DNA of 64,000 nucleotides from Chloroflexota bacterium (GCA_026707285.1 JAPOXD010000027.1:1-64000); one strand, 5' to 3'. Numbered from the stretch's first letter, positions 28,501 through 38,633 are shown. The notes: generated by a model from the letters alone, not told the origin. Translations and numbers: made by a program.

Positions 28501-30405
28501 CTATCCGAGCGGGTCGGTGCGTGGACCGAAGGTCTGCAGCGGCTGGTCGAGCGGCGGGAAGACGTCGGCCATCGAGGGCTTGACCGTGCCGCTCGGATCG
28601 TCGGGCTCGTGCACGAAGGTCATCACGCGGAAGCGAACGTCGGCTGGAGCGCGCTCCAGCTCGGACTCCGGGATCAGCAGCAGCACGCGCCGCCCGTCGA
28701 TGAAGGCGATGGCGTTCGACGGAAGCGCCTGCGAGGGCGCCAGCGCGACCCGGCGCTGGATGCGCCACACGGGATCGAGGGTCGGCAAGTAGATGAGCTC
28801 ATACCACTGATCGGTGCCCTGGTAGAGGTCGAAGTCCCGCACGCGGGGCCTCCAGTCGTCCGCCGGGTCGTCATTGGCTTCGAGCGCCAGCGACACGCGC
28901 CATCCAAGCGCGGAATCGGCCAGCGGGATCGGGTCGACCATCTCGATGATGGCGGCCACATAGTCGCCCTCCACCGCTCCGCTCAGACCACCCACGGTGA
29001 AATACGTCCGGCGCAGAATGTCGAGCCCGACGCTGTCGATGGCGGCCGAGCCCAGGGCGACGCGCTGAATGTCGGCGAAGCCGAATCCTTCCGTCGGCGA
29101 TAGGTTGGTGATGTCGAAGTAGTCCTCCTGCGCGTCGCGATCGAACGTGCGCACGGCTGGATCGGCAGGGCTGACGCTGAAGGCGGTGCGGTGAGGCGAA
29201 ATGCCGAGCACGACGACGCCTGAATCGACCTGCCCGGCCAGCGACACCGTGATTGGGCGCACCCGCCAGAGGGTTTCCGCGTCGGTGCGCACGAGCACGA
29301 ACGCGGCGGTCCGCGTGGCGCCGGCGTGCAGGGTTTCGCCGGCCACCGTGTCGGGAGCGAGCGTGACCGAGCCCGAACTGCGCACCACGCGCGCCGTGAA
29401 GTCGCCCTCCTCGCCGATATTTGTGACCGCGCAGGCGGTCTCCCGCACGACCACCGCCTCGACCCACTCGAGCTGGCTGGGACACTCCACCACCGCAAGT
29501 GCCGGACGGGAGCCGTCCGGGCGCGAAATCTCCGGCAGCGCCAACTGGTAGTCCTCGACCTCGCCGAACTCCCAGCTCCCGCTGCCGTCCCACGGCTCGC
29601 CGGCGAGGCTTTCGCGAGTGAGCACCACGCGCATCCATGCCCCTTCGGGCAACACCTGGCCGTCCAGCATGGAGAAGCTCGGACTGACGAAGGTCTCGGA
29701 CGCCCCCGGCTCGAGCTCCACTTCCCAGTCCTGCAAGACCCATTCCGCCGGGCTCGTCCAGCGGCCGTCGCGATCGATGTCGATCAAGACATTGATACGG
29801 CGCGGACCGGCGGGCGCGGCAGGGCCGAGGGTGACCGCGACGGTGAGCTGCGCCAGGGCCCGCGGCGGCGCGAGGCTCACCGAGAGGCCAAGCACGCCGT
29901 CGTCCCCTGCGTCCTGGTTGACCAGGTTGGGCACGCCGTCGCTGTCGGCCTGGTCGTCGGCGTCGGACTCGGTCGTCACGCTGGAACCGAGCCGGTCGAG
30001 CCCGGGTCGGCGGACGTGGGCACCCGGGCCTTCGGCCGTGAGCGACGACAGCCGGGTTGGAAATCGCCCGATCACCCGTGGATTCGGATAGCCGGCGGAA
30101 ACGCCGTCGGGCGCGTCGCCAAAGTCGGCCAGGGGTCGCGGAGTCGGGGTATCGGCGGCCAGCGGCGTGGGCTCTGGCGCTGGGGCAGGGGTCGGTGTAG
30201 CCGCGGGTGTTGACGCGATCGCGGCTGGCGATGGCGCGGCGGTCGGGGCCACGTCATCGGGCGTCGTCTCGCAACCGCCCAGCGCAAGGAGGGCCAGCAG
30301 ACCCGGCACGCAAAGGGCCGCGCGCCATCCAGAGAGGGTGTCCCGCGCTCCACCCAACCGCGCCAGGACCGGCCGATGGGCCTGGACACTCGCCCGCGCG
30401 GCCAT
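28501..30405 (-). CDS. Lipoprotein with DFGDAPD/GEVEDY-type surface domain
   Basis: Lipobox LALGGC; DFGDAPDGVSAGYPNPRVIG; GSGSWEFGEVEDYQLAL. Confidence 0.75.
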   Translation of the reverse strand: MAARASVQAHRPVLARLGGARDTLSGWRAALCVPGLLALLALGGCETTPDDVAPTAAPSPAAIASTPAATPTPAPAPEPTPLAADTPTPRPLADFGDAPDGVSAGYPNPRVIGRFPTRLSSLTAEGPGAHVRRPGLDRLGSSVTTESDADDQADSDGVPNLVNQDAGDDGVLGLSVSLAPPRALAQLTVAVTLGPAAPAGPRRINVLIDIDRDGRWTSPAEWVLQDWEVELEPGASETFVSPSFSMLDGQVLPEGAWMRVVLTRESLAGEPWDGSGSWEFGEVEDYQLALPEISRPDGSRPALAVVECPSQLEWVEAVVVRETACAVTNIGEEGDFTARVVRSSGSVTLAPDTVAGETLHAGATRTAAFVLVRTDAETLWRVRPITVSLAGQVDSGVVVLGISPHRTAFSVSPADPAVRTFDRDAQEDYFDITNLSPTEGFGFADIQRVALGSAAIDSVGLDILRRTYFTVGGLSGAVEGDYVAAIIEMVDPIPLADSALGWRVSLALEANDDPADDWRPRVRDFDLYQGTDQWYELIYLPTLDPVWRIQRRVALAPSQALPSNAIAFIDGRRVLLLIPESELERAPADVRFRVMTFVHEPDDPSGTVKPSMADVFPPLDQPLQTFGPRTDPLG

Positions 30406-30418
30406 GCGCCTCAGCGAG

Positions 30419-30877
30419 CTAGGTGGAGGTCACCGAAGCGCGTGTCGCGCCGTTTGGCCGCGCCGCGCGCGCCGGCTCGGGCGCATAGGTGGCGTAGGAG
30501 TCCGGCGTCTCCCACAGGGTCACACCCACCACCGGCAATCCAAGCTGCCGCACCTGCTGAAACAGCATGCGGGCCATGTTCTCGGTGGTGGGGTTTTCGT
30601 CCATCACGTAGGCGCGCTGGCCGAGGCTCTCAATCGCCTCGATCAGCGGGTCGCCGCGCTGCAGGATCATGCGATGGTCGAGATTGGCGTTGATCCACGA
30701 TTCGACGGTGCGCCGCACGTCGCGGAAATCGGCGACCATTCCCAGGTCGTCCAGCGAATCGGCCCGAAGGCGAATCTCAGCGCGACCGTTGTGACCGTGG
30801 GGCTGGTTGCACTTGCCCTCGTAGTCCATCAGCCGGTGGCCGAAGCAGAAGTCGATGTGCTTGACGATTTCGTACAT
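30419..30877 (-). CDS. queD: 6-pyruvoyl/6-carboxy-tetrahydropterin synthase family
   Basis: FCFGHRLMDYEGKCNQPHGHNGRAEI; GMVADFRDVRRTVESWINANLDHRMIL; NPTTENMARMLF. Confidence 0.88.
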   Translation of the reverse strand: MYEIVKHIDFCFGHRLMDYEGKCNQPHGHNGRAEIRLRADSLDDLGMVADFRDVRRTVESWINANLDHRMILQRGDPLIEAIESLGQRAYVMDENPTTENMARMLFQQVRQLGLPVVGVTLWETPDSYATYAPEPARAARPNGATRASVTST

Positions 30878-30894
30878 GACAGGCCTCCGCTAGC

Positions 30895-31629
30895 TCACGA
30901 GACGGTGCGGCCGCCATCGACCGGGATCACGGCGCCCGTCACGAAGTCGGTGCCCTCGACGAGATAGAGAATCGTCTGGGCGATGTCTTCCGGGTGCCCG
31001 ATGCGTCCCAGGGGCGTGGCTTGCTCCACCGCGCGAATCGTCTCCTCGTCGAAGTCTGCCGGCATCAGGATAGGCCCCGGGGCCACGGCGTTCACCTGGA
31101 CGTGGGGCGCGAGCTCCTTGGCCATCACGCGGGTGAGCGCCACGACGCCGCCTTTGGCGACGAAATAGGGCGCGTAGTTCACGTAAGGACGCTCCACCGC
31201 CCAGTCGGCGACGTTGACGATCTTGCCCCGCCCCTGCGCCTGCATGTGCCGCCCGAACAGCCAGCATCCCAGGTAGGGCCCCTTGAGATTGACGGCGATG
31301 TTCCGATCGAAATCCGCCTCGTCCAGCTCGGCGAAGGGCGTCGGGTCGTAGATGGACGCGTTGTTGAGGAGCACCTCGACCGACCCGAACTGATCCACCG
31401 CCGCGTCGAGGATGGCCTGCACGCCGGCGCGGGTCGAGACGTCCGCCTGGACGGCCAGGCTGCCCACGCCCCGCTCCTGAAACTCGGCGACCGCCGCCTC
31501 GGCTTCGCGCGCCGACGTGCGGTAGTTCACCACGATGTTGGCGCCGCGCTCGGCCAGGCGCCCGGCGACATGGCGTCCCACGCGGATCGCGCCGCCGGTG
31601 ACGACGACTGTGGCGCCTTGAAGATCCAT
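30895..31629 (-). CDS. SDR-family NAD(P)-dependent oxidoreductase
   Basis: ATVVVTGGAIRVGRHVAGRLAERGANIVVNYR; LNNASIY; YFVAKGGVVALTRVMAKELAP. Confidence 0.92.
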   Translation of the reverse strand: MDLQGATVVVTGGAIRVGRHVAGRLAERGANIVVNYRTSAREAEAAVAEFQERGVGSLAVQADVSTRAGVQAILDAAVDQFGSVEVLLNNASIYDPTPFAELDEADFDRNIAVNLKGPYLGCWLFGRHMQAQGRGKIVNVADWAVERPYVNYAPYFVAKGGVVALTRVMAKELAPHVQVNAVAPGPILMPADFDEETIRAVEQATPLGRIGHPEDIAQTILYLVEGTDFVTGAVIPVDGGRTVS

Positions 31630-31749
31630 GGACGACTCGTTGGTGCGCGACCGCCGTGGTCGCGCGAAGAGGCAGTGCGGTCGCCTCTAACCTAGCATGG
31701 GTTCCGCGCGGGGCGGTGGTCGTTCCCGCACACGCCGGGAGCACACCGA

Positions 31750-32418
31750 ATGCCGCAGCCGCGCACCGTCGCCGCGCTGGTGAGCGGACTCGACAGCGCG
31801 ATCATGGCGGGCTTGCTGGCGCAAGAGTTCGACCAGGTTGCGCCGCTATTCGTGCGGGCCGGGCTCAAGTGGGAAGACGCCGAGCGGAACGCCCTGGAGC
31901 GGTACTTCGAGGCCCTGGGCGACGCTTCCGTGGAGCCGCTCGTGGAGCTGGACCTCGGCGCGCGCTCACTCTACGGCCATCATTGGAGCACCGGCGGCGA
32001 GGCGGTGCCCGACGCCAGCCGGCCCGACGAGGAGTGGTATCTGCCGGGCCGCAACCTGCTGCTGCTGAGCACGGCGGCGACCTATGGCGCGATCCACGGC
32101 ATAGCCCACGTCGCCATCGGCAGCCTCGCCAGCAACCCGTTTCCGGACGCCCGGCCCGAGTTCTTTCGCAGCCTGGAGCAGTCGGCGGGCCTGGCGCTGG
32201 ACGCGCCGGTGCACATCCTCACGCCGCTGGCCGGCATGCACAAGGCGGACGTGATCCGCGCCGGCGCCCACCTGCCGGTCCAGCACGCGCTGTCATGCGC
32301 CGATCCGGTGGACGGCGGCCACTGCGGCGTGTGCGGCAAGTGCGGCGAACGCCGCCGCGGGTTCATCGACGCCGGTGTGGACGACCCGACCAGCTACGCG
32401 CGGCTTGGTCCCCTTTAG
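31750..32418 (+). CDS. queC: QueC-like 7-cyano-7-deazaguanine synthase homolog
   Basis: PP-loop-like LVSGLDSAIMAGLL; GRNLLLLSTAATYGAIHG; CADPVDGGHCGVCGKCGERRRGF zinc site. Confidence 0.75.
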   Translation: MPQPRTVAALVSGLDSAIMAGLLAQEFDQVAPLFVRAGLKWEDAERNALERYFEALGDASVEPLVELDLGARSLYGHHWSTGGEAVPDASRPDEEWYLPGRNLLLLSTAATYGAIHGIAHVAIGSLASNPFPDARPEFFRSLEQSAGLALDAPVHILTPLAGMHKADVIRAGAHLPVQHALSCADPVDGGHCGVCGKCGERRRGFIDAGVDDPTSYARLGPL

Positions 32419-33200
32419 CCGCCGCGGGGACGGGTGGCCGACCAGAGCTGCTTGATGCCGGGACGGTCGACTTCCGGGAAGGGGTTGAACGGCGTGCAGT
32501 CCGTAAGCACCAGACCCGCTTGCGCCAACGCCGTCCGCACCTCCCCGTCCTCGAACCACCGCGCCCGCAAAACCGAGCGGCCGCGCTCGACGGTTTCACC
32601 GGACCGGCGCTCGACGGTCAGGTGCATGGCGACCCACGGTTCGTCGTCGTCCCAGGCGTAGCGCCGATCGATGGTGAGCCCAGGTCCACGGTCGGTGCCG
32701 GGCTGGCGCCACAGCGCCTCGAATCCAGCGCGCGTGTTCAGGTCGAACACGAACGCGCCTCCGGGACGCAGGTGCGCGGCAACGCGCTGGAACGTGCGCG
32801 TGAGGTCGGCTGGACCGGCCAGGTGGTTGAGCGACGCGTAGAGACACGTCACGGCGTCGACGGGCTTGGGCAGATCGAACGAGCGCATATCGGCGTGGAC
32901 GAGCGCTATGGGACACGCGGCAGCCTCGGCCTTGGCCCGCGCGACGGCGAGCATGGCTTCCGACAGGTCGAGTCCAGTGACGGCGACGCCGCGCGACGCC
33001 TGCAGCAGCGCGTGCGTGCCGGTGCCGCAGGCGACATCGATCAGGTCGCGGGGCGGTCCACCCAGCAACTGCGCCAGTCGCTCGTCGACCCGCGGCGCGA
33101 CTAGATACGCGTACTCGGCCCCGTAGGTCTGCTGCCACTGGTCGTAGACCGAGGCGAACAGGGTGTACCCGTCGGCATCGGACGCGGCGTCCGCCTCCAT
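32415..33200 (-). CDS. Class I SAM-dependent methyltransferase
   Basis: LIDVACGTGTHALLQASRGVAVTGLDLSEAML; real start MEADAASD at 33200; upstream part of the 720-aa ORF is spurious. Confidence 0.88.
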   Translation of the reverse strand: MEADAASDADGYTLFASVYDQWQQTYGAEYAYLVAPRVDERLAQLLGGPPRDLIDVACGTGTHALLQASRGVAVTGLDLSEAMLAVARAKAEAAACPIALVHADMRSFDLPKPVDAVTCLYASLNHLAGPADLTRTFQRVAAHLRPGGAFVFDLNTRAGFEALWRQPGTDRGPGLTIDRRYAWDDDEPWVAMHLTVERRSGETVERGRSVLRARWFEDGEVRTALAQAGLVLTDCTPFNPFPEVDRPGIKQLWSATRPRGG

Positions 33201-33208
33201 CGCCGAAT

Positions 33209-33754
33209 TCAGCTGCCGCGCAGCCACTCCGGCAGGAGGCCTTGCGCCAGGGCGTCGGTCCAGGTGACGTGCGACTCGGCGGCGTTCCCGCCGCTGACCT
33301 CCGCGGCGACGAGCTGCGGCGCACGAATGGCGCCGTCGCGAACGGTCACGTTGCGGGCGACGATGGCCTCCGCGGCCCGCGTGGACACGCCGGCGTCGAT
33401 GTCGTGGGCTTCGATGCGGGCGCCGCGAACGATGCGCGCGCGCACCGACTTGACGCGCAGGAGCCCGATGACCTCGACCTCCTTGGGCGTGGTCAGCGTC
33501 GTGTTGGGGGCTTCGAGTCCTTCGGCGGCGAGCGCCGCATCCACGATGGTCGGTCCGTCGATGCTCAACTCGTCGCCCTCGATGACGACGGTGAAGCCGG
33601 GAAAGACGATCGGCGTCTCGACATGCGTCACATCCGCCGGAATGCGGAGCTCCTGGCGGCCGTCCACCGTCTCGACCTGGCACCCCGGCGGGACGATGGA
33701 GCCCCGGGGGGAGCGCGCCGGCTTGACCTCCCGGTAGAAGACATCCCCGGTCAT
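33209..33754 (-). CDS. Hypothetical protein with repetitive beta-rich C-terminal half
   Basis: ORF between two genuine CDS; pattern VEVIGLLRVKSVRARIVRGARIEAHDIDAGVSTRAAEAIVARNVTVRDGAIRA. Confidence 0.5.
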   Translation of the reverse strand: MTGDVFYREVKPARSPRGSIVPPGCQVETVDGRQELRIPADVTHVETPIVFPGFTVVIEGDELSIDGPTIVDAALAAEGLEAPNTTLTTPKEVEVIGLLRVKSVRARIVRGARIEAHDIDAGVSTRAAEAIVARNVTVRDGAIRAPQLVAAEVSGGNAAESHVTWTDALAQGLLPEWLRGS

Positions 33755-33823
33755 GAGCGTTGACTCCTGCTCGTGGCGCGCCTTGAGCATAGACCGGGCG
33801 TGCGCCGCGCTCCACTCCGCGTG

Positions 33824-34414
33824 CTAGGCACGGTCGAGCCATTCGTCCACAAGCCGGGTCTGCTCGTCGGCGGACAGCCGGTAGTCGCGGCCGGTCGCGG
33901 CGCGCTGGCGGGTGGCCTCGTGGAGACATATGGCCGCGGCCACGGACAGGTTGAGGCTGCGCACCATGCCTACCGTGGCGATGCTCATGACCTGATCGGC
34001 GGCGGCGAGCGCTGCCTCGGAGAGCCCGCGATGCTCGTTGCCGAACATCAGGGCCAGCCGCGGCGCCGTGAGATCGGTTGCGGCAAGGTCGCCCCCCTGC
34101 GGCGGCGGGGCGGCGGCTGCCAGCACGTGACCCGACGCGCGCAGCGCTCTCAGGCACTCGGCAGTCGAGCGGTGCACGGTAAAGCTCAGCCACTTGTTGG
34201 CCGAGGCGGACGAGGCCTTGCCGACGCGGCGCGGCCCGAACGGCGCCTCGTGCTCGAACACGAGGTGGACCTGCTGCACGCCGAATGCGTCGCAACTTCG
34301 AAACACGGCCTCGGCGTTGTGCGGATCGTGAATGTCCTCGAGCACAACCGTCAGGCCGGCCTGCCGGGCCGCCGCCACGGACCGCAGACGGTCGATGCGG
34401 CGTGCAGTCGCCAT
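33824..34414 (-). CDS. TrmH/SpoU-family RNA 2'-O-methyltransferase
   Basis: LTVVLEDIHDPHNAEAVFRSCDAFGV; LALMFGNEHRGLSEAAL; MVRSLNLSVAAAICLHEATRQR. Confidence 0.93.
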   Translation of the reverse strand: MATARRIDRLRSVAAARQAGLTVVLEDIHDPHNAEAVFRSCDAFGVQQVHLVFEHEAPFGPRRVGKASSASANKWLSFTVHRSTAECLRALRASGHVLAAAAPPPQGGDLAATDLTAPRLALMFGNEHRGLSEAALAAADQVMSIATVGMVRSLNLSVAAAICLHEATRQRAATGRDYRLSADEQTRLVDEWLDRA

Positions 34415-34449
34415 CGCGGACCTCCTCCGGCTGCCCGGTCGATTCTTGC

Positions 34450-35430
34450 CTAGGCCGACGCCCCCAGCGCAGCGGGATTGATGCACCAGCGCGGCGGCTC
34501 TCCGGCGAGGACGCGCTGAATCTCCGCCGCCGCGTGCAGCGCCATTCGCCGGTTGGACTCCACCGTGAGTCCGGCAAAGTGGGGCGTCAGCAAAACGTTG
34601 GGCGCTTCGAGCAATGGACTCGAAAGCGGCGGCTCGTCGGCGAAGACGTCGATGGCCGCCCCGGCGATGCGTTCGTCCCAGAGCGCTTCGGCCAACGCGG
34701 CCTCGTCCACCACCGGCCCGCGACAGGTGTTGACCAGCACGGCCGTCGGCCGCATCGCGGCCAGCGCCTCGGCGTCGATGAGGTGCCGCGTGGCCGGCGT
34801 GAGCGGAACGTGCAGCGACACCAGGTCGGCCTGCCGCAGCAGCTCGGGCAGCGTGGCCGTCAGCTCGATCCCCTCGTCCGTTACGTCCTCCGGCGTGAGA
34901 TAGGGATCGAAGATCAGCCCCCGCATGCCGAACCCGTGGACCAGCGCGTGAATCACCTTGCGCCCGATTCGCCCACCGCCCACGACGCCCGCCGTGCGTC
35001 CGTCCAGCTCGTGCACCGGGAGGATCATCGCCGGCCGCCACTTGCCCGCGCTCACGATGGCGTCCTGGACCGCCAGCCGCTTGAACGCCGCCAGCGCCGC
35101 CGTCACCGCGTGTTCGGCCACCGCCGTGGCGTTGGCCTCGGGCGTGAAGCTGACCGGAATGCCGCGCGCCGTCGCGTGATCCACGTCGATGGCGTCCACT
35201 CCCACCCCGTGCTTCTGGATATGGCGCAGGCGCGGCGCCGCATCGATGACCCGCGACGTGATCGGCGCTACCCGCACCAGCATGGCGTCCACGTGCCTTG
35301 CCTTGCGCATGATGGCGCCCTCGCCGGGGGCGGCGGGCGTGACGACCCGGGCGAACTTTCGCAGGTATTCGATTCCCGCCGGGTCGATGGACTCGGTCAC
35401 CATCACCGTCGGGCGATCGCCGTCGGTCAT
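34450..35430 (-). CDS. D-2-hydroxyacid/D-3-phosphoglycerate dehydrogenase family
   Basis: GRTAGVVGGGRIGRKVIHALVHGFGM; LVSLHVPLTPATRHLIDAEALAAMRPTAVLVNTCRGPVVDEAALAEAL. Confidence 0.93.
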   Translation of the reverse strand: MTDGDRPTVMVTESIDPAGIEYLRKFARVVTPAAPGEGAIMRKARHVDAMLVRVAPITSRVIDAAPRLRHIQKHGVGVDAIDVDHATARGIPVSFTPEANATAVAEHAVTAALAAFKRLAVQDAIVSAGKWRPAMILPVHELDGRTAGVVGGGRIGRKVIHALVHGFGMRGLIFDPYLTPEDVTDEGIELTATLPELLRQADLVSLHVPLTPATRHLIDAEALAAMRPTAVLVNTCRGPVVDEAALAEALWDERIAGAAIDVFADEPPLSSPLLEAPNVLLTPHFAGLTVESNRRMALHAAAEIQRVLAGEPPRWCINPAALGASA

Positions 35431-36716
35431 GCGGCCGACCCGCCGGTCGCATGCATGAGGTCCGTGTACTTCAGGGCGTTTCCGGTGTTGAGCAGCACCA
35501 CGGTCTCCTCGCGGGTCAGGTCGCCGCGATCGAGCAGCCGCCGCAGCGCCGGCAGCAGCGCGGCGCCCTCGGGACAGGCAAAGACGCCTTCGCTTTCGGC
35601 CAGCTCCGACATGGCCGCCATGAGTTCGTCGTCGCTCACCGCGACCGCCGTTCCGCCGGTCTCGCGGATGGCCCGCAGCACCAGGGCATGGGCGAAGGGC
35701 AGCGGCACCCGCAGCCCGGGCGCCACCGTGTGCGCATCGGCCACACGCTCCGCCGTCGCGGCGCCCGCCTCCCACGCGTCCACGATGGAGGCGCATCCGG
35801 CGGCCTGCACGGCGATCAGTCGCGGCGGCGGCCCATCGAGCCAGCCCATCTCGTCGAGCTCGCGCATGGCCTTCCAGATGCCGATGAGGCCCACGCCGCC
35901 GCCCGTCGGGTAGAGCACGGCGTCCGGCGGCTTCCAGTCGAACGCTTCGGCGATCTCGAGCCCCATGGTCTTCTTGCCCTCGACGCGGAAGGGCTCACGC
36001 ATGGTGGAGGCGTCGAACCAGCCGGAGCGCGCGGCGCGCTCGTTGACGATCCGCGCGGCGTCGCTGATGAGGCCGTCGACCTCGGTGACGTCGGCGCCGT
36101 AGGCAACGCACTCCGCCTTGATGGGCGGTGGCGTGTCAACCGGCATCACCACGTGGATCGGCAAGCCGGCGGCGGCGCTGTAGGCGGCCCAGGCGCTGCC
36201 GGCGTTGCCCGCTGTGGGAATGGCCAGCTCGCGCACGCCCAAGGCCGCGGCGGCGGCGACCCCGACGGCGGCGCCGCGGGCCTTGAAGGTTCCCGTCGGA
36301 TTCGCGCCCTCGTCTTTCAGCCAGAGGTGGGGCATGCCGAGCCGCTCGCCAAGCCGCCGCAACGGCAGCAGGGGCGTGTCACCCGCGCCAAGGTCCGGTC
36401 CTCCACCCGCAGCCAGCGGCGGCAAGAGCTCGCGAAAGCGCCAGATGCCACGCGACCGGCGGGTTACCTCATCCGGCGTAATGGCGCGCGCGACCCGGCG
36501 CAGGTCGTAGCGCGCGAGGAGCGAGTGCCCGCATTCCCGGCAGACCGTGTGAATCTGCCGCGGGTCGTGCTCGCGGTCGCACGCGCTGCACGCCAGCGTC
36601 TCCAAGTAGTCATGCGCTTGCGGTCTGCTCGACACCGGTCCCGAGGTCAGTTGCTCCCGGCAGGCCGCGAGCGTATCGCACCACCATGACCCCGATCCGG
36701 ATCGACTCCGGTCCAA
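35427..36716 (-). CDS. thrC: Threonine synthase-like PLP enzyme
   Basis: Zn-ribbon-like N-term CSACDREHDPRQIHTVCRECG; LKDEGANPTGTFKARGAAVGVAAAAALGVRELAIPTAGNAGSAWAAYSAAAGLP. Confidence 0.88.
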   Translation of the reverse strand: MDRSRSGSGSWWCDTLAACREQLTSGPVSSRPQAHDYLETLACSACDREHDPRQIHTVCRECGHSLLARYDLRRVARAITPDEVTRRSRGIWRFRELLPPLAAGGGPDLGAGDTPLLPLRRLGERLGMPHLWLKDEGANPTGTFKARGAAVGVAAAAALGVRELAIPTAGNAGSAWAAYSAAAGLPIHVVMPVDTPPPIKAECVAYGADVTEVDGLISDAARIVNERAARSGWFDASTMREPFRVEGKKTMGLEIAEAFDWKPPDAVLYPTGGGVGLIGIWKAMRELDEMGWLDGPPPRLIAVQAAGCASIVDAWEAGAATAERVADAHTVAPGLRVPLPFAHALVLRAIRETGGTAVAVSDDELMAAMSELAESEGVFACPEGAALLPALRRLLDRGDLTREETVVLLNTGNALKYTDLMHATGGSAA

Positions 36717-36809
36717 GTCGCCGCGGGCCTACTAAACTTGGGGACGCGCGAGTGGATGTGCCGGCGCTGGCCGGCGTGAGGAGCATGACCCCTGAGCACG
36801 CTATCCGTC

Positions 36810-38132
36810 GTGGGCACCGGCTATGTCGGGCTGACCGTTGGCGCGTGCTTCGCGGACCTCGGACACGAGGTGACCTGCCTGGACATCGACGAGGCGAAGA
36901 TCGAATCGCTGCGCGCGGGACACGTGCCGATCTACGAGCCGGGCCTGGAAACGTTGATCGATCGCGGCGTGCGCGCGGGCCGGCTGCGGTTCTCCACCGA
37001 CTACGACGAGGCGATTCCCGGTCGCGAGTTCATCTTCATCGCCGTCGATACGCCGACGGGTGCGGCCGGGGAGGCCAGCCTGGTGGGCGTCGACGCGGCT
37101 GTTTCGTCGCTCGCGTCCCGCATGACGGCCGGCGCGACGGTCGTCACCAAGAGCACCGTGCCCCTGGGCACGGGCGACCTGATCTCACGGATCCTGCACG
37201 AGCACGGGGCCGACGACTTTCCAGTGGTGTCGAATCCGGAGTTCCAGCGCGAGGGGTCGGCGATCCAGGACTTTCTCAAGCCGGATCGGGTCGTGATCGG
37301 CTCGGGCGACGAAGCCGCCGCGCGGCGCGTGGCCGAGCTGTACCGAACGTTCGACTGCCCCATCATCATCACCGACCTGCGCACCGCCGAGATGATCAAA
37401 TACGCCTCGAACGCCTTCCTGGCCACGCGCATCTCGTTCATCAATGAAATGGGCGCCATCTGCGAGGCCCTGGGCGCCGACGTCGAGGTCGTCGGACACG
37501 GCATGGAGCTCGATCGTCGCGTAGGACGGGGCTATCTGAACGCCGGCATCGGGTGGGGCGGAAGCTGCTTCCCGAAGGACGTGCGCGCCCTCGAGCACAT
37601 GGCCCTGGTGCACGGCTGCCACCCGCAGCTATTGCGCGCCGTGATGGAGATCAATCGGGACGCGCGGCATTCGGCGGTGCGCAAAATTCGAGATGGGCTG
37701 GGCGATCTGCGCGGCCGCACGGTGGCCGTGCTCGGCCTTTCGTTCAAGCCGAACACCGACGACGTGCGCGACGCCCCGGCGGTGGACATCATCCACCTGC
37801 TCACGGGCGAAGGGGCCGAGGTGCGCGCCTACGACCCGGTGGCCGGACCGCGGGCGAAGGAGGAGCTTGGTGATCGGATGACGCTGACGGCGTCACCCCT
37901 CGAGGCGGCGCAAGGCGCCGACGCGGTGCTGATCACCACCGAGTGGAACGAGTTTCGAGAGCTCGACTGGGCCGCGATGCAGGCGGCGATGCGCGGCAAT
38001 GTGCTGGTGGACGGCCGCAACATGCACGACCCCGCGCGCATGGCCCAGCTTGGGTTCGCCTACTACGCCATGGGCCGCTCGCCGCGTGCGTCGGCCCACG
38101 AGACCATGGCCTCCGTGGCCAGCGGCGCGTAG
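36810..38132 (+). CDS. ugd: UDP-glucose/GDP-mannose dehydrogenase family (UDP-glucose 6-dehydrogenase)
   Basis: GTGYVGLTVGACFADLGHEVTCLDIDEAKIESL; NPEFQREGSAIQDFLKPDRVVIG; GIGWGGSCFPKDVRAL; GLSFKPNTDDVRDAPAVDII; real start slightly upstream. Confidence 0.94.
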   Translation: MGTGYVGLTVGACFADLGHEVTCLDIDEAKIESLRAGHVPIYEPGLETLIDRGVRAGRLRFSTDYDEAIPGREFIFIAVDTPTGAAGEASLVGVDAAVSSLASRMTAGATVVTKSTVPLGTGDLISRILHEHGADDFPVVSNPEFQREGSAIQDFLKPDRVVIGSGDEAAARRVAELYRTFDCPIIITDLRTAEMIKYASNAFLATRISFINEMGAICEALGADVEVVGHGMELDRRVGRGYLNAGIGWGGSCFPKDVRALEHMALVHGCHPQLLRAVMEINRDARHSAVRKIRDGLGDLRGRTVAVLGLSFKPNTDDVRDAPAVDIIHLLTGEGAEVRAYDPVAGPRAKEELGDRMTLTASPLEAAQGADAVLITTEWNEFRELDWAAMQAAMRGNVLVDGRNMHDPARMAQLGFAYYAMGRSPRASAHETMASVASGA

Positions 38133-38213
38133 GCGGCGATGCGGCGACGGCCGCGGCTGCCAGCCACGCGTCCAATCCCGCCCCGCGCGGCGGCCAACTA
38201 GGCCGGGCGCCGC

Positions 38214-38633
38214 ATGCAGGACTCGGATCGAACGGTAGGACGCGGCAGCGAACTTTTCGTCGGCATGCTGGTGGTGGCGTTCCTGGTGTTCCTGCTGTGG
38301 TTCCTGCTGCTCCGGCCGGAGGATCCCAGCACGGCCGAGCCCGTGCCGACGCAGTCGCCGGTGGTGAGCCCGACGGCGATCATCGACGACCCCAACCGGG
38401 CGTTCCAGAACGTGATCGCGACCCCGACGCCCAACCCCACCCCAACGGCGACGCCGGTGGCGCGCCCCACGCCGACTCCCACGCCAACCGTCTACACGGT
38501 GCAGGCCGGCGACACGCTCTCCGCCATCGCGGGGCGATTCGGATTGACGGTGGAAGAGCTCGTGCAAGCCAACCGGCTGGTAGATCCCGACAGCCTGCAG
38601 ATCGGTCAGCAGATCACCATTCCGTCGGAATAG
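38214..38633 (+). CDS. Membrane-anchored LysM domain protein
   Basis: One TM helix, TPTPTPT linker, YTVQAGDTLSAIAGRFGLTVEELVQANRLVDPDSLQIGQQITIP. Confidence 0.9.
   Translation: MQDSDRTVGRGSELFVGMLVVAFLVFLLWFLLLRPEDPSTAEPVPTQSPVVSPTAIIDDPNRAFQNVIATPTPNPTPTATPVARPTPTPTPTVYTVQAGDTLSAIAGRFGLTVEELVQANRLVDPDSLQIGQQITIPSE

Noticed and set aside
33201-34577. N-terminal extension of the 720-aa ORF (32415-34577)
   Set aside because: Overlaps TrmH and the hypothetical gene in the wrong frame; the methyltransferase starts at MEADAASD (33200).
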